This document shows, piece by piece, positions 25,801-33,457 of a stretch of DNA of 64,000 bases. The stretch comes from VRUE01 sp963774555 (GTDB taxonomy: Bacteria; Actinomycetota; Thermoleophilia; Solirubrobacterales; 70-9), in assembly GCA_963774555.1 (NCBI GenBank), contig CAVZFL010000001.1, positions 682,001 to 746,000 on the forward strand, given 5' to 3'. Within the stretch, counting starts at the first letter, position 1, and each line of letters starts with the position of its first letter. Below the pieces are notes generated by a model. The model saw only the letters and a list, made by a program, of their open reading frames with translations. It searched no databases and was not told where the DNA came from. The translations under genes and the position numbers were made by a program.

Positions 25801-26580
25801 ATGAGCAGACGGGCGGGGGCCCTGGCCAGTGTGCTGGCGATATTGACGTTTGCGAGCCTCGCCCACGCCACAGTGGTCCAGGAGGGCAACCTCCGAATCA
25901 CGATCCTCTCCCAGATCCAGCCCTACAAGCTGCCTCGCACCGGAACCGCTCCGATAGCCGTCTTCGTCTCCGGACACCTCTCCGCCCCCCACGGAGGCAT
26001 CCCGGCCCAGCTGCAACGGATGACGGTCGAGGTCAACAAGCACGGCCTGTTGCAATCGAAGGGACTTCCCGCCTGCGGGGTCTCCGAGATCCAACCGGCC
26101 TCGACCCAGCAGGCGCTTCAAAGATGCGGGGACGCAGAGATCGGCTCGGGGCAGTTCTGGGCCCACATCGTCCTCCCCGACCAGGGCGCCTACCCGAGCC
26201 ATGGGCGCCTATTGATCTTCAACGGCACCAGACATGGAAAGCCCGTCCTGCTCACCCACATCTTCACCGCCAACCCCTTCTTCTCTTCCTTCGTGATCGT
26301 CTTCTCGATCCAAAAGGTCAATGACGGCGCCTACGGCACCCGCCTCACCGCTTCGCTTCCCCAGGCCCTCGGCTCCTGGGGCTACGTCGATCGGATCAAG
26401 CTGACCCTGAAGCGCAAATACAGCTTCAGGGGACAACAGCTCTCCTACTTCAACGCCGGCTGCCCTGCTCCCAAGGGAGTGCCCCGCACGGTCTACCCGC
26501 TGGCGCTGGCGAGCCTTGACTTCGATGCGGGGGTCTCTCTTAGCGCGAAGGTTGAAAAGGCTTGTGCTGTGAAGTCTTAG
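25801..26580 (+). CDS. Secreted single-module protein C
   Basis: 259 residues from the ATG at 25801, 2 bases after the previous stop. A signal peptide ends near SLAHA. The body resembles one module of proteins B and B': a strand before GLPACGVSEI, then QRCGDAEIGSGQFWAH, GRLLIFNG, a long beta-rich middle and NAGCPAPKG. It lacks the basic lysine tail. Last gene of the coupled run 12035-26580. It may be a cap or adaptor for the multi-module proteins; this is inference. Confidence 0.65.
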   Translation: MSRRAGALASVLAILTFASLAHATVVQEGNLRITILSQIQPYKLPRTGTAPIAVFVSGHLSAPHGGIPAQLQRMTVEVNKHGLLQSKGLPACGVSEIQPASTQQALQRCGDAEIGSGQFWAHIVLPDQGAYPSHGRLLIFNGTRHGKPVLLTHIFTANPFFSSFVIVFSIQKVNDGAYGTRLTASLPQALGSWGYVDRIKLTLKRKYSFRGQQLSYFNAGCPAPKGVPRTVYPLALASLDFDAGVSLSAKVEKACAVKS

Positions 26581-26637
26581 CTAGGCGTGCGCACGTCGGC
26601 TCCCCTCGAAGATCGGTGTCAGGGGTCCTCCATTTCC

Positions 26638-26664
26638 AGTGTTCACACTCCTCCAATTCTGGAG
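26638..26664. promoter_or_regulatory. Two short palindromes upstream of a DUF4143 ATPase
   Basis: AGTGT-tc-ACACT at 26638-26649 and CTCCA-attc-TGGAG at 26651-26664 lie side by side 19 bases before the ATG at 26683. The layout parallels the paired palindromes before the ATPase at 5784. Inferred operator. Confidence 0.4.
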
Positions 26665-26682
26665 TTATGCGACACTAGCGCG

Positions 26683-27954
26683 ATGGTAAGCCCCCCCTTG
26701 CGTCCCTTCGATCGCCGTCTTGAGGCGGTCGTGACGCGGCTCCTGGCCGAGGAGCCGGTTGTTGCCGTCCATGGGGCGAGGACCGTTGGCAAGTCGACGA
26801 TGGTGCGATCCCTGGCAGGGCGTGCCGGGCGGGAGGTGGTGGACCTCGACGACCCTGAAACTCGTGATGCTGTGGAAACCAGCCCGTCGGCCTTCGCCAC
26901 GGCTGAGCCGCCGGTCTTCATCGACGAGTATCAGCACGCGCCCGTGATCCTGGACGCGATCAAGGCGGAGCTGAGTCGCGACCTTCGGCCGGGCCGCTTC
27001 GTCCTGACCGGGTCGACCCGCTACTCGAGTCTGCCGACCGCGGCGCAGTCGCTTACCGGTCGCCTGCACGTCGTAACGCTCTGGCCCCTTTCGCAGGGGG
27101 AGATTGAGGGAATCGCGGGGGGATTCGCCGAGCGGCTGCTGAGCGATCCGGCGACTCTGGTCATTCCAGGCGCGTCGACCACCTCGCGCGAGGAGTATGC
27201 GGAGCGCATCCTGCGCGGCGGTTTCCCGCTCGCTGTGGCGCGCCCCCCGGGCGCGAGTCGCAATCGCTGGTTCGACGATTACCTCAAGCTCGTTCTGGAA
27301 CGGGATGTCGCTGAGCTGTCGAGCATCAGGCAGGGGGAGAAGATGCCGCGCTTGGTGGCTCGCCTGGGAAGCCAGACGGCCCAGGTTCTCAACGTTGCCC
27401 GTGCGGCGGCGGACGTCGGCATCGAGAGCTCGACGGCAGAGCACTACGTTCGCCTGTTGGAGGCCGCCTTCGTCGTCTACAGGCTCCCGGCCTGGGGCAC
27501 GACGTTGCGCGCCCGCTCCTCCGCGAAACCGAAGATCCACTTCGTCGATTCGGGTCTGGCGGGTCGGATGTTGCGGGTCACCGAGGCGCGGCTTTCCGCC
27601 GCCCAGCCGCAGGCCATGACCGAGCTTGGCCACCTGCTGGAGACTTTCTGCGTCGGAGAGGTGCTCAAGCAGATCGGCTGGATGGAGTCCCCGGCGCAGC
27701 CGGGCCACTGGCGTACCCACGATGGCGATGAGGTGGATCTCGTGCTTGAACGCGACGACGGCGCCATTGCTGCCGTCGAGGTGAAGGTCGGCGAACGCGT
27801 GTCCGCCGCACAGTTCAGCAGCCTGCGCAAGCTCCGCGAAGCCTTCGGCGACAGGTTTCTGGGCGGCGTCGTCCTGCACCTGGGCCGCCGTGCCTACACC
27901 CATGACGATCGCCTCCACGCGATCCCGGTCGACCGCCTCTGGCAGGGTCCCTAG
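26683..27954 (+). CDS. AAA_14/DUF4143 ATPase-nuclease-like protein
   Basis: 423 residues from the ATG at 26683. The frame opens further upstream, but those residues fall in the palindromic regulatory patch. Walker A GARTVGKS is at residues 31-38 and Walker B PVFIDEYQ at 77-84. GRFVLTGSTRYS follows near residue 105. The C-terminal DUF4143 domain keeps DEVDLVLE and VEVKVGE near residues 345-370, an intact PD-(D/E)XK-like set. It converges with the DUF234 ATPase on the minus strand, the same pairing seen at 241-2943. Confidence 0.85.
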   Translation: MVSPPLRPFDRRLEAVVTRLLAEEPVVAVHGARTVGKSTMVRSLAGRAGREVVDLDDPETRDAVETSPSAFATAEPPVFIDEYQHAPVILDAIKAELSRDLRPGRFVLTGSTRYSSLPTAAQSLTGRLHVVTLWPLSQGEIEGIAGGFAERLLSDPATLVIPGASTTSREEYAERILRGGFPLAVARPPGASRNRWFDDYLKLVLERDVAELSSIRQGEKMPRLVARLGSQTAQVLNVARAAADVGIESSTAEHYVRLLEAAFVVYRLPAWGTTLRARSSAKPKIHFVDSGLAGRMLRVTEARLSAAQPQAMTELGHLLETFCVGEVLKQIGWMESPAQPGHWRTHDGDEVDLVLERDDGAIAAVEVKVGERVSAAQFSSLRKLREAFGDRFLGGVVLHLGRRAYTHDDRLHAIPVDRLWQGP

Positions 27955-27972
27955 CGCCTCGTGTCTGATCGT

Positions 27973-29352
27973 CTACGCGAATAGCCGGTTGGCGTCGACC
28001 AGAGCGACTCCCTCTTCGGCTGCCCGCCGCCGCAGCTCTGGCGTGAAGCCGCGGGCAAAGATGGCGAGATGGGCCGAGCTCGCACGGCTGAGGGTGTCGC
28101 GGTGCGCGAGCAACTGGCTCAAGGCGTCCCCCGATGCTTTCCGGTCCCACTTGCAGGAGCCGAGAAGGTCGTAACGGCCGCGGGAGACGCCGACGATGTC
28201 CACCTCGGTCTGTCCGTCCCGCGACCACCAGCAACCGAGCTGTTGGGAGGCGGGCAGGGTATCCCCCGCGTGGCGGCCGACCCACTCGCGGCAGCAGTCC
28301 TCGAAGGCCTGTCCCATGTAGGTGTCGAGGTCGCGCTCGACGATTCTCAGCACCTCCTTCACCCGGCCGCGCTCGAGCAGGCTGCGGTTGGGGAAGACGA
28401 AGCGAAACCAGAAGCGAAAGAAGGGGTCGGCGAGGCGGTAGCTCGTGCGTCTGGCTTCGGGCCCCCCGGGGCTGAGAGGGGCGCGGGCCTCGAGGTAGCC
28501 GAGCGTCTCGAGGCGGCTGAGCATCTTGGTCAGGTTCGGAGTCGGGATCTGCGTTGCGTTGGAGATCTCCCCGACCCGGGTCCGGCCCGACGCGATCGCC
28601 CGCACGACGGCAAAGTAGGTCGCGGGGTCGCGGATCTCCTGCTCCTCGCGCAGCAGGTGCAGCGGCTCCTCGTACAGAGACTCCCCCTTGCGGAGGATTC
28701 GCTCGGCGATCAGCTCGCGGAGGTCGCCCTCGCCAGCCCAGACCTGGTACTGAGGAGTGCCGCCGAGGACGGCGTAGCGGCGCAGCTTCTGCTCGGCATC
28801 GAGGCGCTTCGAGCCGAAGCTGGCGGCATCGCGGAAGTCGAGCGGAGAGAGCAACGGTCTGTAGTCGGCCCTGCCGTAGAGCGGCGCGCCCGGCTCCAGC
28901 AGCTGCTCCATCAGCCGCAGGGCGCTGCCGCTGAGGACAAGTGTCACCGGGGTGGCCTCGCGTTGCCAGCGATCCCAGTGGCGCTGGACGATCGAGTCGA
29001 GTGAGGGCTGCGCGGCCACCATCCACTGGAACTCGTCGAGGACAACCGCCACTGGTTTCTCCCTGGCCAGCTCCGCCAGCGTCTCCAACGCCTCGTCCCA
29101 TGAATCGAAGCGCAGCGGCACGCGAGGGCCGAGCAGCCGCCCGACCTCCCGGGCGAAGAGATCGAGATGGGCGCGCTCGGTTTGCTCGTCGGCCTGGAAG
29201 AACACGCCGCGGCTCCGAGCCAGCGCTCGCACCAGCAGGAAGCTCTTACCCACCCGGCGCCGGCCCCGCATGACCACCAGTTGGGGAGGGCGCTCGATCG
29301 CTTCGCGCAGCCGAGCCAGCTCTCGCTCACGGTCGATCAGCGACATCGCCAT
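27973..29352 (-). CDS. Archaeal-type ATPase with DUF234 domain
   Basis: 459 residues; the second ATG (29346) is an equally good start. Walker A GRRRVGKS is at residues 30-37 and Walker B VAVVLDEFQW near 100-109. LVLSGSALRLMEQLL matches the sensor region of the paralogue at 241-1701. A winged-helix-like segment (RVGEISNATQIPTPNLTKML) sits mid-protein. The C-terminal DUF234 has TEVDIVGVS and LLGSCKWD, with Ser-Cys-Lys where relatives have Glu-Ala/Cys-Lys. Next to the second TetR array. Confidence 0.85.
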   Translation of the reverse strand: MAMSLIDRERELARLREAIERPPQLVVMRGRRRVGKSFLLVRALARSRGVFFQADEQTERAHLDLFAREVGRLLGPRVPLRFDSWDEALETLAELAREKPVAVVLDEFQWMVAAQPSLDSIVQRHWDRWQREATPVTLVLSGSALRLMEQLLEPGAPLYGRADYRPLLSPLDFRDAASFGSKRLDAEQKLRRYAVLGGTPQYQVWAGEGDLRELIAERILRKGESLYEEPLHLLREEQEIRDPATYFAVVRAIASGRTRVGEISNATQIPTPNLTKMLSRLETLGYLEARAPLSPGGPEARRTSYRLADPFFRFWFRFVFPNRSLLERGRVKEVLRIVERDLDTYMGQAFEDCCREWVGRHAGDTLPASQQLGCWWSRDGQTEVDIVGVSRGRYDLLGSCKWDRKASGDALSQLLAHRDTLSRASSAHLAIFARGFTPELRRRAAEEGVALVDANRLFA

Positions 29353-29414
29353 TGAGCTAGTGTAGCGTGAGTTAGTTCATCGTAAGACAGTAACCACGCG
29401 TGGTGGGTGCGGAT

Positions 29415-30181
29415 TCAGCGAACTGCCGCCGCCAATTCCTCGCTGGCCACCTCGTGCCCCTCGTATGGGAGCACGGCGAAGTACATCAGCGAGGGGAGGA
29501 GGGAGTCGAGGTCGTCGGTCTCGCCCTTGTTGAGGCGGGAGTAGAGCAGCGCCTCGATGCCGCCGACGATGCCGGCGGCGGCGATCGCCGAGGGGGGCTC
29601 GTCGGCGGCTCGACTCGGTCGCGGACCTGGGTGTCGAGGCAGGAGGCGAAGTGGTCGAGCAGATCGTCGCGGCGGGCGAGGGCGGCGGGGCAGGCGGCGC
29701 GGGCGTCGACGATCAGCGACATCGCGGCGTCGGGCTCCTCGATCACGAAGCGCATCAGCTCTTCGAGGCAGAGGCGCAGGCGCACGCGCCAGCCGTCGCT
29801 TTCCTCGCCCTCCTCGGCTGCCGCCTCGAGCCGCTCGCGCAGGCGGGTCACCGCCGCGTCGAAGGCGACCAGGAAGCAGTCCTCCTTGTTCTCGAAGTGC
29901 TCGTAGAAGGTGGGGCGGGAGACGCCGGCGCGCTCGAGCACGTCCTGGACGCTGACCTCGCGGTAGCCGAGCTCGGCGGTCGCCCGTAGCATCGCGGCCA
30001 GCAGGCGCTCGCGCTGCACGGCGCTGACCAGGTCGGCGGGCAGCGAGCGAATCCCCGAGGGGAACTGGCCTTCGCCGCCGGAGAGCAGCTCGGCGGCGGC
30101 GCTGACGTCAGCGGCAGACCAGCTGTCGCCGAGCGCGGCGAGCAGCATGTCCTGGCTGAGTTCGACCCTGTTCGATGGCAT
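29415..30181 (-). CDS. TetR family regulator (T5), frame broken near the 3' third
   Basis: An intact frame covers the DNA-binding domain (ELGYREVSVQDVLERAGVS, then RPTFYEHFENKEDCF) and most of the ligand domain. Near 29605 the frame changes. The downstream frame reads DEPPSAIAAAGIVGGIEALL and ends at a stop at 29415, completing a normal TetR C-terminus. That C-terminus matches T2 at 3743-4357. One base gain or loss explains it, either a real mutation or a consensus error. First member of the second TetR array, divergent from T6. Confidence 0.75.
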
Positions 30182-30289
30182 AAAGAAACCTTATCGTTTC
30201 TGTTAGAAACCCAACTGGCTTCCGCAAGGTACCATCAAAGCTATTGGGATGCAAGGGAAACTGCCGTTTCCTGGGTATTCTTCGGGGCG

Positions 30290-30937
30290 ATGCCTTCGCG
30301 CTCACAGGCGAGAGCCGGGGCCCAGTCGAGCCCGTCTCCGCGTCCCGCCCTGTCACCGGAGTTCGTCGCCGTCCACAAGCGTCGGCGAATCATGGACGCG
30401 ATCGCCGAGCTGACCGCCGAAAAAGGTTACGACGCGACCAAAATCGGCGACATCGTCGGCCGCGCCGGCGTCGCCCGCAAAACGCTCTACGACAACTTCG
30501 AGGGCAAGGAGGAAGTCTTCCTCGCCGCCTTCGACGCGGCCGTGGAGGAGGTGATGGCGCGGATCGAAGCCGACTGCGCCGGCGCCGAGGGCGACTGGGA
30601 GGAGCGGGTGCAGGCCGGCCTCGCCGCCTTCCTCGCCTACGTCGCCGAGAATCCCGCCCTGGCCCGCATGTGCATGATCGAGGCGCTCTCGGCGACCCCG
30701 GCGGCGACCGAGCACTACGAGAACGCGATGCAGCGCTTCGTCGACCTCACCGGGGAGAACGTCCCTCACGACGGGATGCTCCCGGACACGATCGACGAGA
30801 CGCTGGTCGGCGGTGTCGCCTGGATCGTCTACCAGCAGATCCGCCGCCAGGAAGCCGAGAAGGCCGCGGATCTGCTGCCCGAGCTCTCTGAGTTCATGCT
30901 GGCGCCGTTCCAGGGCGTGGCGCAGACCAATAAGTAG
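30290..30937 (+). CDS. TetR family regulator (T6)
   Basis: 215 residues. The lead SPEFVAVHKRRRIMDAIAEL runs into the DNA-binding domain (KGYDATKIGDIVGRAGVARK, then TLYDNFEGKEEVF). The C-terminal half includes DETLVGGVAWIVYQQIRR, similar to QAIVGGLAWLLRERL of T3. The promoter region 30182-30289 is AT-rich and shared with divergent T5. No adjacent enzyme or transporter suggests the ligand. Confidence 0.9.
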   Translation: MPSRSQARAGAQSSPSPRPALSPEFVAVHKRRRIMDAIAELTAEKGYDATKIGDIVGRAGVARKTLYDNFEGKEEVFLAAFDAAVEEVMARIEADCAGAEGDWEERVQAGLAAFLAYVAENPALARMCMIEALSATPAATEHYENAMQRFVDLTGENVPHDGMLPDTIDETLVGGVAWIVYQQIRRQEAEKAADLLPELSEFMLAPFQGVAQTNK

Positions 30938-30978
30938 CGAGCAGGCGCCCGGCGGCGCACGGTGCAACACTGCATCGA

Positions 30979-31620
30979 TTGGTGGAACGATTGCCCCGCG
31001 GCCGTCACGGTCTTTCCCGCGAGTACGTCGCGCAGAACCAGCGCGAACGGCTGCTGGCTGCGCTGGCCGAATGCCTGGAAGAGCGCGGCTACGAGGGCAC
31101 CACGGTCTCGATGATCGGCAAGCGCGCCGGCGTCTCCAAGAGCGACTTCTACAAGCAGTTCAAGAGCAAGGACGCCTGCTTCCTCGCCGCCTATGACGAC
31201 GCGGTGAAGCGGATCCACGAGCAGGTGGAGCTGGCCTGCGGCGAGGGGGGCGAGTGGGCGGAGAGGGTGCTCGGCGCCCTGGCGGCGCTGCTCGACCTGC
31301 TCGCGGCTGAGCCGGCGCACGCGCAGCTGGTCATGGTCGAGGGCCTGCGCGCCGGGCGCGGCGTCTATGACCGCTACCAGGCGGCGCTGGCGAGCTTCGT
31401 ACCGCTGCTGCGCAGGGGCGCGCCCGCCCCGCTCGGCGGCGAGCCGCCGCCGCTCGCCACCGACGAGGCGGTGGTCGGCGGCATCGCCTCGCTGCTGGCG
31501 CGCCGGGTGCTCGCCGGTGAGACCGAGAAGCTGGACGAGTTCCTGCCGGACATTGCGGAGTTTGCCCTCACTCCGTACCTCGGCGCAGCCGAGGCGCGCC
31601 GCATAATCTCGGAGCGATGA
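30979..31620 (+). CDS. TetR family regulator (T7)
   Basis: 213 residues from TTG at 30979 (GTG at 30982 is an alternative). It carries the LPRGRHGLSREYVAQNQRER lead, the recognition helix SKSDFYKQFKSKDACF, and a C-terminus (GGIASLLARRVLAGETEKL) very like T4. The stop overlaps the ATG of the dCTP-deaminase-like gene by 4 bases. The regulator and that enzyme are therefore probably one transcript, the only evident effector partner in either TetR array. Confidence 0.9.
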   Translation: MVERLPRGRHGLSREYVAQNQRERLLAALAECLEERGYEGTTVSMIGKRAGVSKSDFYKQFKSKDACFLAAYDDAVKRIHEQVELACGEGGEWAERVLGALAALLDLLAAEPAHAQLVMVEGLRAGRGVYDRYQAALASFVPLLRRGAPAPLGGEPPPLATDEAVVGGIASLLARRVLAGETEKLDEFLPDIAEFALTPYLGAAEARRIISER

Positions 31621-32801
31621 GCGAGGCAACAGCAGCCGGGCCGGCGGCGAGCGGGGACGCCGCCGCGACGGCCCTCGACGGCGTCCTGCCCTCGCAGGCG
31701 CTGAGCGAGGCGATCGCCGCCGACTGGGTCTCCTCCGGCGACTACCGGATCCGGCCCGAGGCGATCCAGCCGGCCAGCATCGACCTGCGGCTCGGCGACC
31801 ACGCCTGGGCGCTGCGCTGCTCCTTCCTGCCTGACGTCGACTCGACCGTCGAGGAGAAGATCGAGGGGCTGGCCTTCCAGAAGGTCGACCTGCGCGACGG
31901 GGCGGTGCTGGAGCGTGACCGTCCCTATCTGGTGCCGCTGATCGAGGAGCTGGCGCTGCCCGAGGACGTGCGGGCGAAGGCAAACCCGAAGAGCTCGACC
32001 GGCCGCCTCGACGTCTTCACCCGGGTGCTGACCGACCGCCACCACCGCTTCGACGAGATCCGCCCCGGCTACCGCGGCAAGCTCTACCTGGAGGTCGTGC
32101 CGCGCTCCTTCGCGATCCAGGTCAAGACCGGGCTCTCGCTCAACCAGCTGCGCCTTGCCCGGGGCGAGGTGCGGCTGAGCGACGATGAGATCCGCGCATT
32201 GCAGGACGAGTTCCCGCTGCTCTACCTCGACTCCCACGCGCTGCGCGAGTCGGAGCTGGCGCTTGCCGACGGGCTCTTCCTCAGCGTCGACCTCTCCGGG
32301 CCGGCCGATCGCATCGTCGGCTACCGGGCGAAGAAGAACAGCCTGCCGATCGACCTCTCGCGGATCCGCGCCTACCGCTGGACCGACTACTGGGACCCGG
32401 TCTTTCCCGAGGCGGGCTCGAAGATCGTGCTCGAGCCGGAGATCTTCTACCTGCTGCTCTCGGCCGAGGGCGTCTGCATCCCGCCCCAGATCGCCGCCGA
32501 GATGATGGCCTACGATCCGACCGCGGGCGAGCTGCGCACCCACTACGCCGGCTTCTTCGATCCCGGCTTCGGCTACGACCCCGCCGGCGACCGCCACGGC
32601 AGCCGCGCCGCCCTCGAGGTCCGCGCCCGCGACGTCTCCTTCATGGTCGAGCACCGCCAGCCGGTCTGCAAGCTGGCCCTGGAGCGCACCAGCGCTCCGG
32701 CGGAGCGGCTTTATGGGCAGCAGCTCGGGTCTAACTATCAAGGTCAAGTAACGATGCTCTCCAAGCACTTTGAGGAGCAGGTGGTGGGGGGAGGGGCGTG
32801 A
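31617..32801 (+). CDS. dcd: Two-domain dCTP deaminase-like protein (DCD family)
   Basis: 394 residues, about twice the length of the classical trimeric Dcd. The first domain has the trimeric dUTPase/DCD signatures QPASIDLRLG near residue 54 and PKSSTGRLDVFTRV near residue 123. A second, diverged copy follows (GYRAKKNSLPIDLSRI, then LEPEIFYLLLS). This matches the long double-domain DCD proteins annotated as 2'-deoxycytidine 5'-triphosphate deaminases. The expected product is dUTP from dCTP, feeding dTTP synthesis. Translationally coupled to TetR T7. The last codons lie inside a 27-base palindrome arm. Confidence 0.8.
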   Translation: MSEATAAGPAASGDAAATALDGVLPSQALSEAIAADWVSSGDYRIRPEAIQPASIDLRLGDHAWALRCSFLPDVDSTVEEKIEGLAFQKVDLRDGAVLERDRPYLVPLIEELALPEDVRAKANPKSSTGRLDVFTRVLTDRHHRFDEIRPGYRGKLYLEVVPRSFAIQVKTGLSLNQLRLARGEVRLSDDEIRALQDEFPLLYLDSHALRESELALADGLFLSVDLSGPADRIVGYRAKKNSLPIDLSRIRAYRWTDYWDPVFPEAGSKIVLEPEIFYLLLSAEGVCIPPQIAAEMMAYDPTAGELRTHYAGFFDPGFGYDPAGDRHGSRAALEVRARDVSFMVEHRQPVCKLALERTSAPAERLYGQQLGSNYQGQVTMLSKHFEEQVVGGGA

Positions 32802-32865
32802 CCCCTCCCGAAACGCGCGGCTAACGCCGCGCTTGAGTGTTTCGGGAGGGGTCACGCCCCTCCCC
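32788..32865. repeat. Long nested palindrome overlapping the dcd stop codon
   Basis: Perfect 27-base arms at 32788-32814 and 32839-32865 enclose a 24-base centre that forms its own 7-base hairpin (GCGCGGC-taac-GCCGCGC). The left arm contains the last four codons and the TGA of dcd. It can act as a transcription end structure. The length and perfect match also suggest a recent inverted duplication. Confidence 0.8.
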
Positions 32866-32883
32866 TCTCCGTTCGCTCACGAT

Positions 32884-32928
32884 GGTGTAACGCTTTCTCC
32901 CCCTAGCAGGGGGTCAGTGCGTTGCACC
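32884..32928. repeat. Dispersed palindromic repeat, copy 1
   Basis: An imperfect palindrome with GGTGTAACG and CGTTGCACC ends around a TCCCCC-tagca-GGGGG core. The same design and end sequences recur at 48054-48100 and 48115-48161, about 15 kb away. This marks a small interspersed repeat family. Confidence 0.7.
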
Positions 32929-32965
32929 TTGGGGGTGCTTTGGTGGCTGGGGCTAGGATTGGCTG

Positions 32966-33427
32966 ATGGCTGAGCGGACTTGGCGGGTCTATCTCTCGGG
33001 GGAGATTCACTCGGACTGGCGGGAGCGGATAGAGGTCGGGGTGCGGGAGGCTGGGCTGGCGGTTGAGCTCTCGGCGCCGGTCACGGACCATGCGGCGTCT
33101 GACGATGCTGGGACGGGGACGCTGGGGGAGGAGAGCACGCCGTTCTGGCGCGACCACATGGGGGCTGGCGTCAACGCGATCCGGACGCAGACGCTGATCC
33201 GGGCCGCTGACGTGGTGGTCGTTCGCTTCGGCGACAAATACAGGCAGTGGAACGCGGCCTTCGACGCCGGCTACGCCGCCGCCCTGGCCAAGCCGATCGT
33301 CACCCTGCACGACCCCGAGCTCGATCACGCGCTGAAGGAGGTCGACCGGGCTGCCCAGGCGACGGCGCGCACGGCCGAGCAGGTGGTCGACGTGCTCCGA
33401 TACGCGATCGAAGGCAAGCTGCCCTAG
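32966..33427 (+). CDS. ytoQ: YtoQ family protein
   Basis: 153 residues. The N-terminus WRVYLSGEIHSDWRERI, the THDHAA-like PVTDHAASD segment and the 'VVVVRFGDKYRQWNAAFDAG' region match the YtoQ family, whose biochemical role is not established. The fold is probably related to nucleoside 2-deoxyribosyltransferase-like Rossmann proteins. It stands alone, downstream of the palindromic repeats and just upstream of an IS1595-type element. Length is normal for the family. Confidence 0.8.
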   Translation: MAERTWRVYLSGEIHSDWRERIEVGVREAGLAVELSAPVTDHAASDDAGTGTLGEESTPFWRDHMGAGVNAIRTQTLIRAADVVVVRFGDKYRQWNAAFDAGYAAALAKPIVTLHDPELDHALKEVDRAAQATARTAEQVVDVLRYAIEGKLP

Positions 33428-33457
33428 GTCGCCGCCGCAGTGTATGCGAACGTATGT

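Noticed and set aside
31374..32855. 493-codon minus-strand frame opposite dcd
   Set aside because: The plus-strand DCD motifs are clear and the antisense product has no motif.
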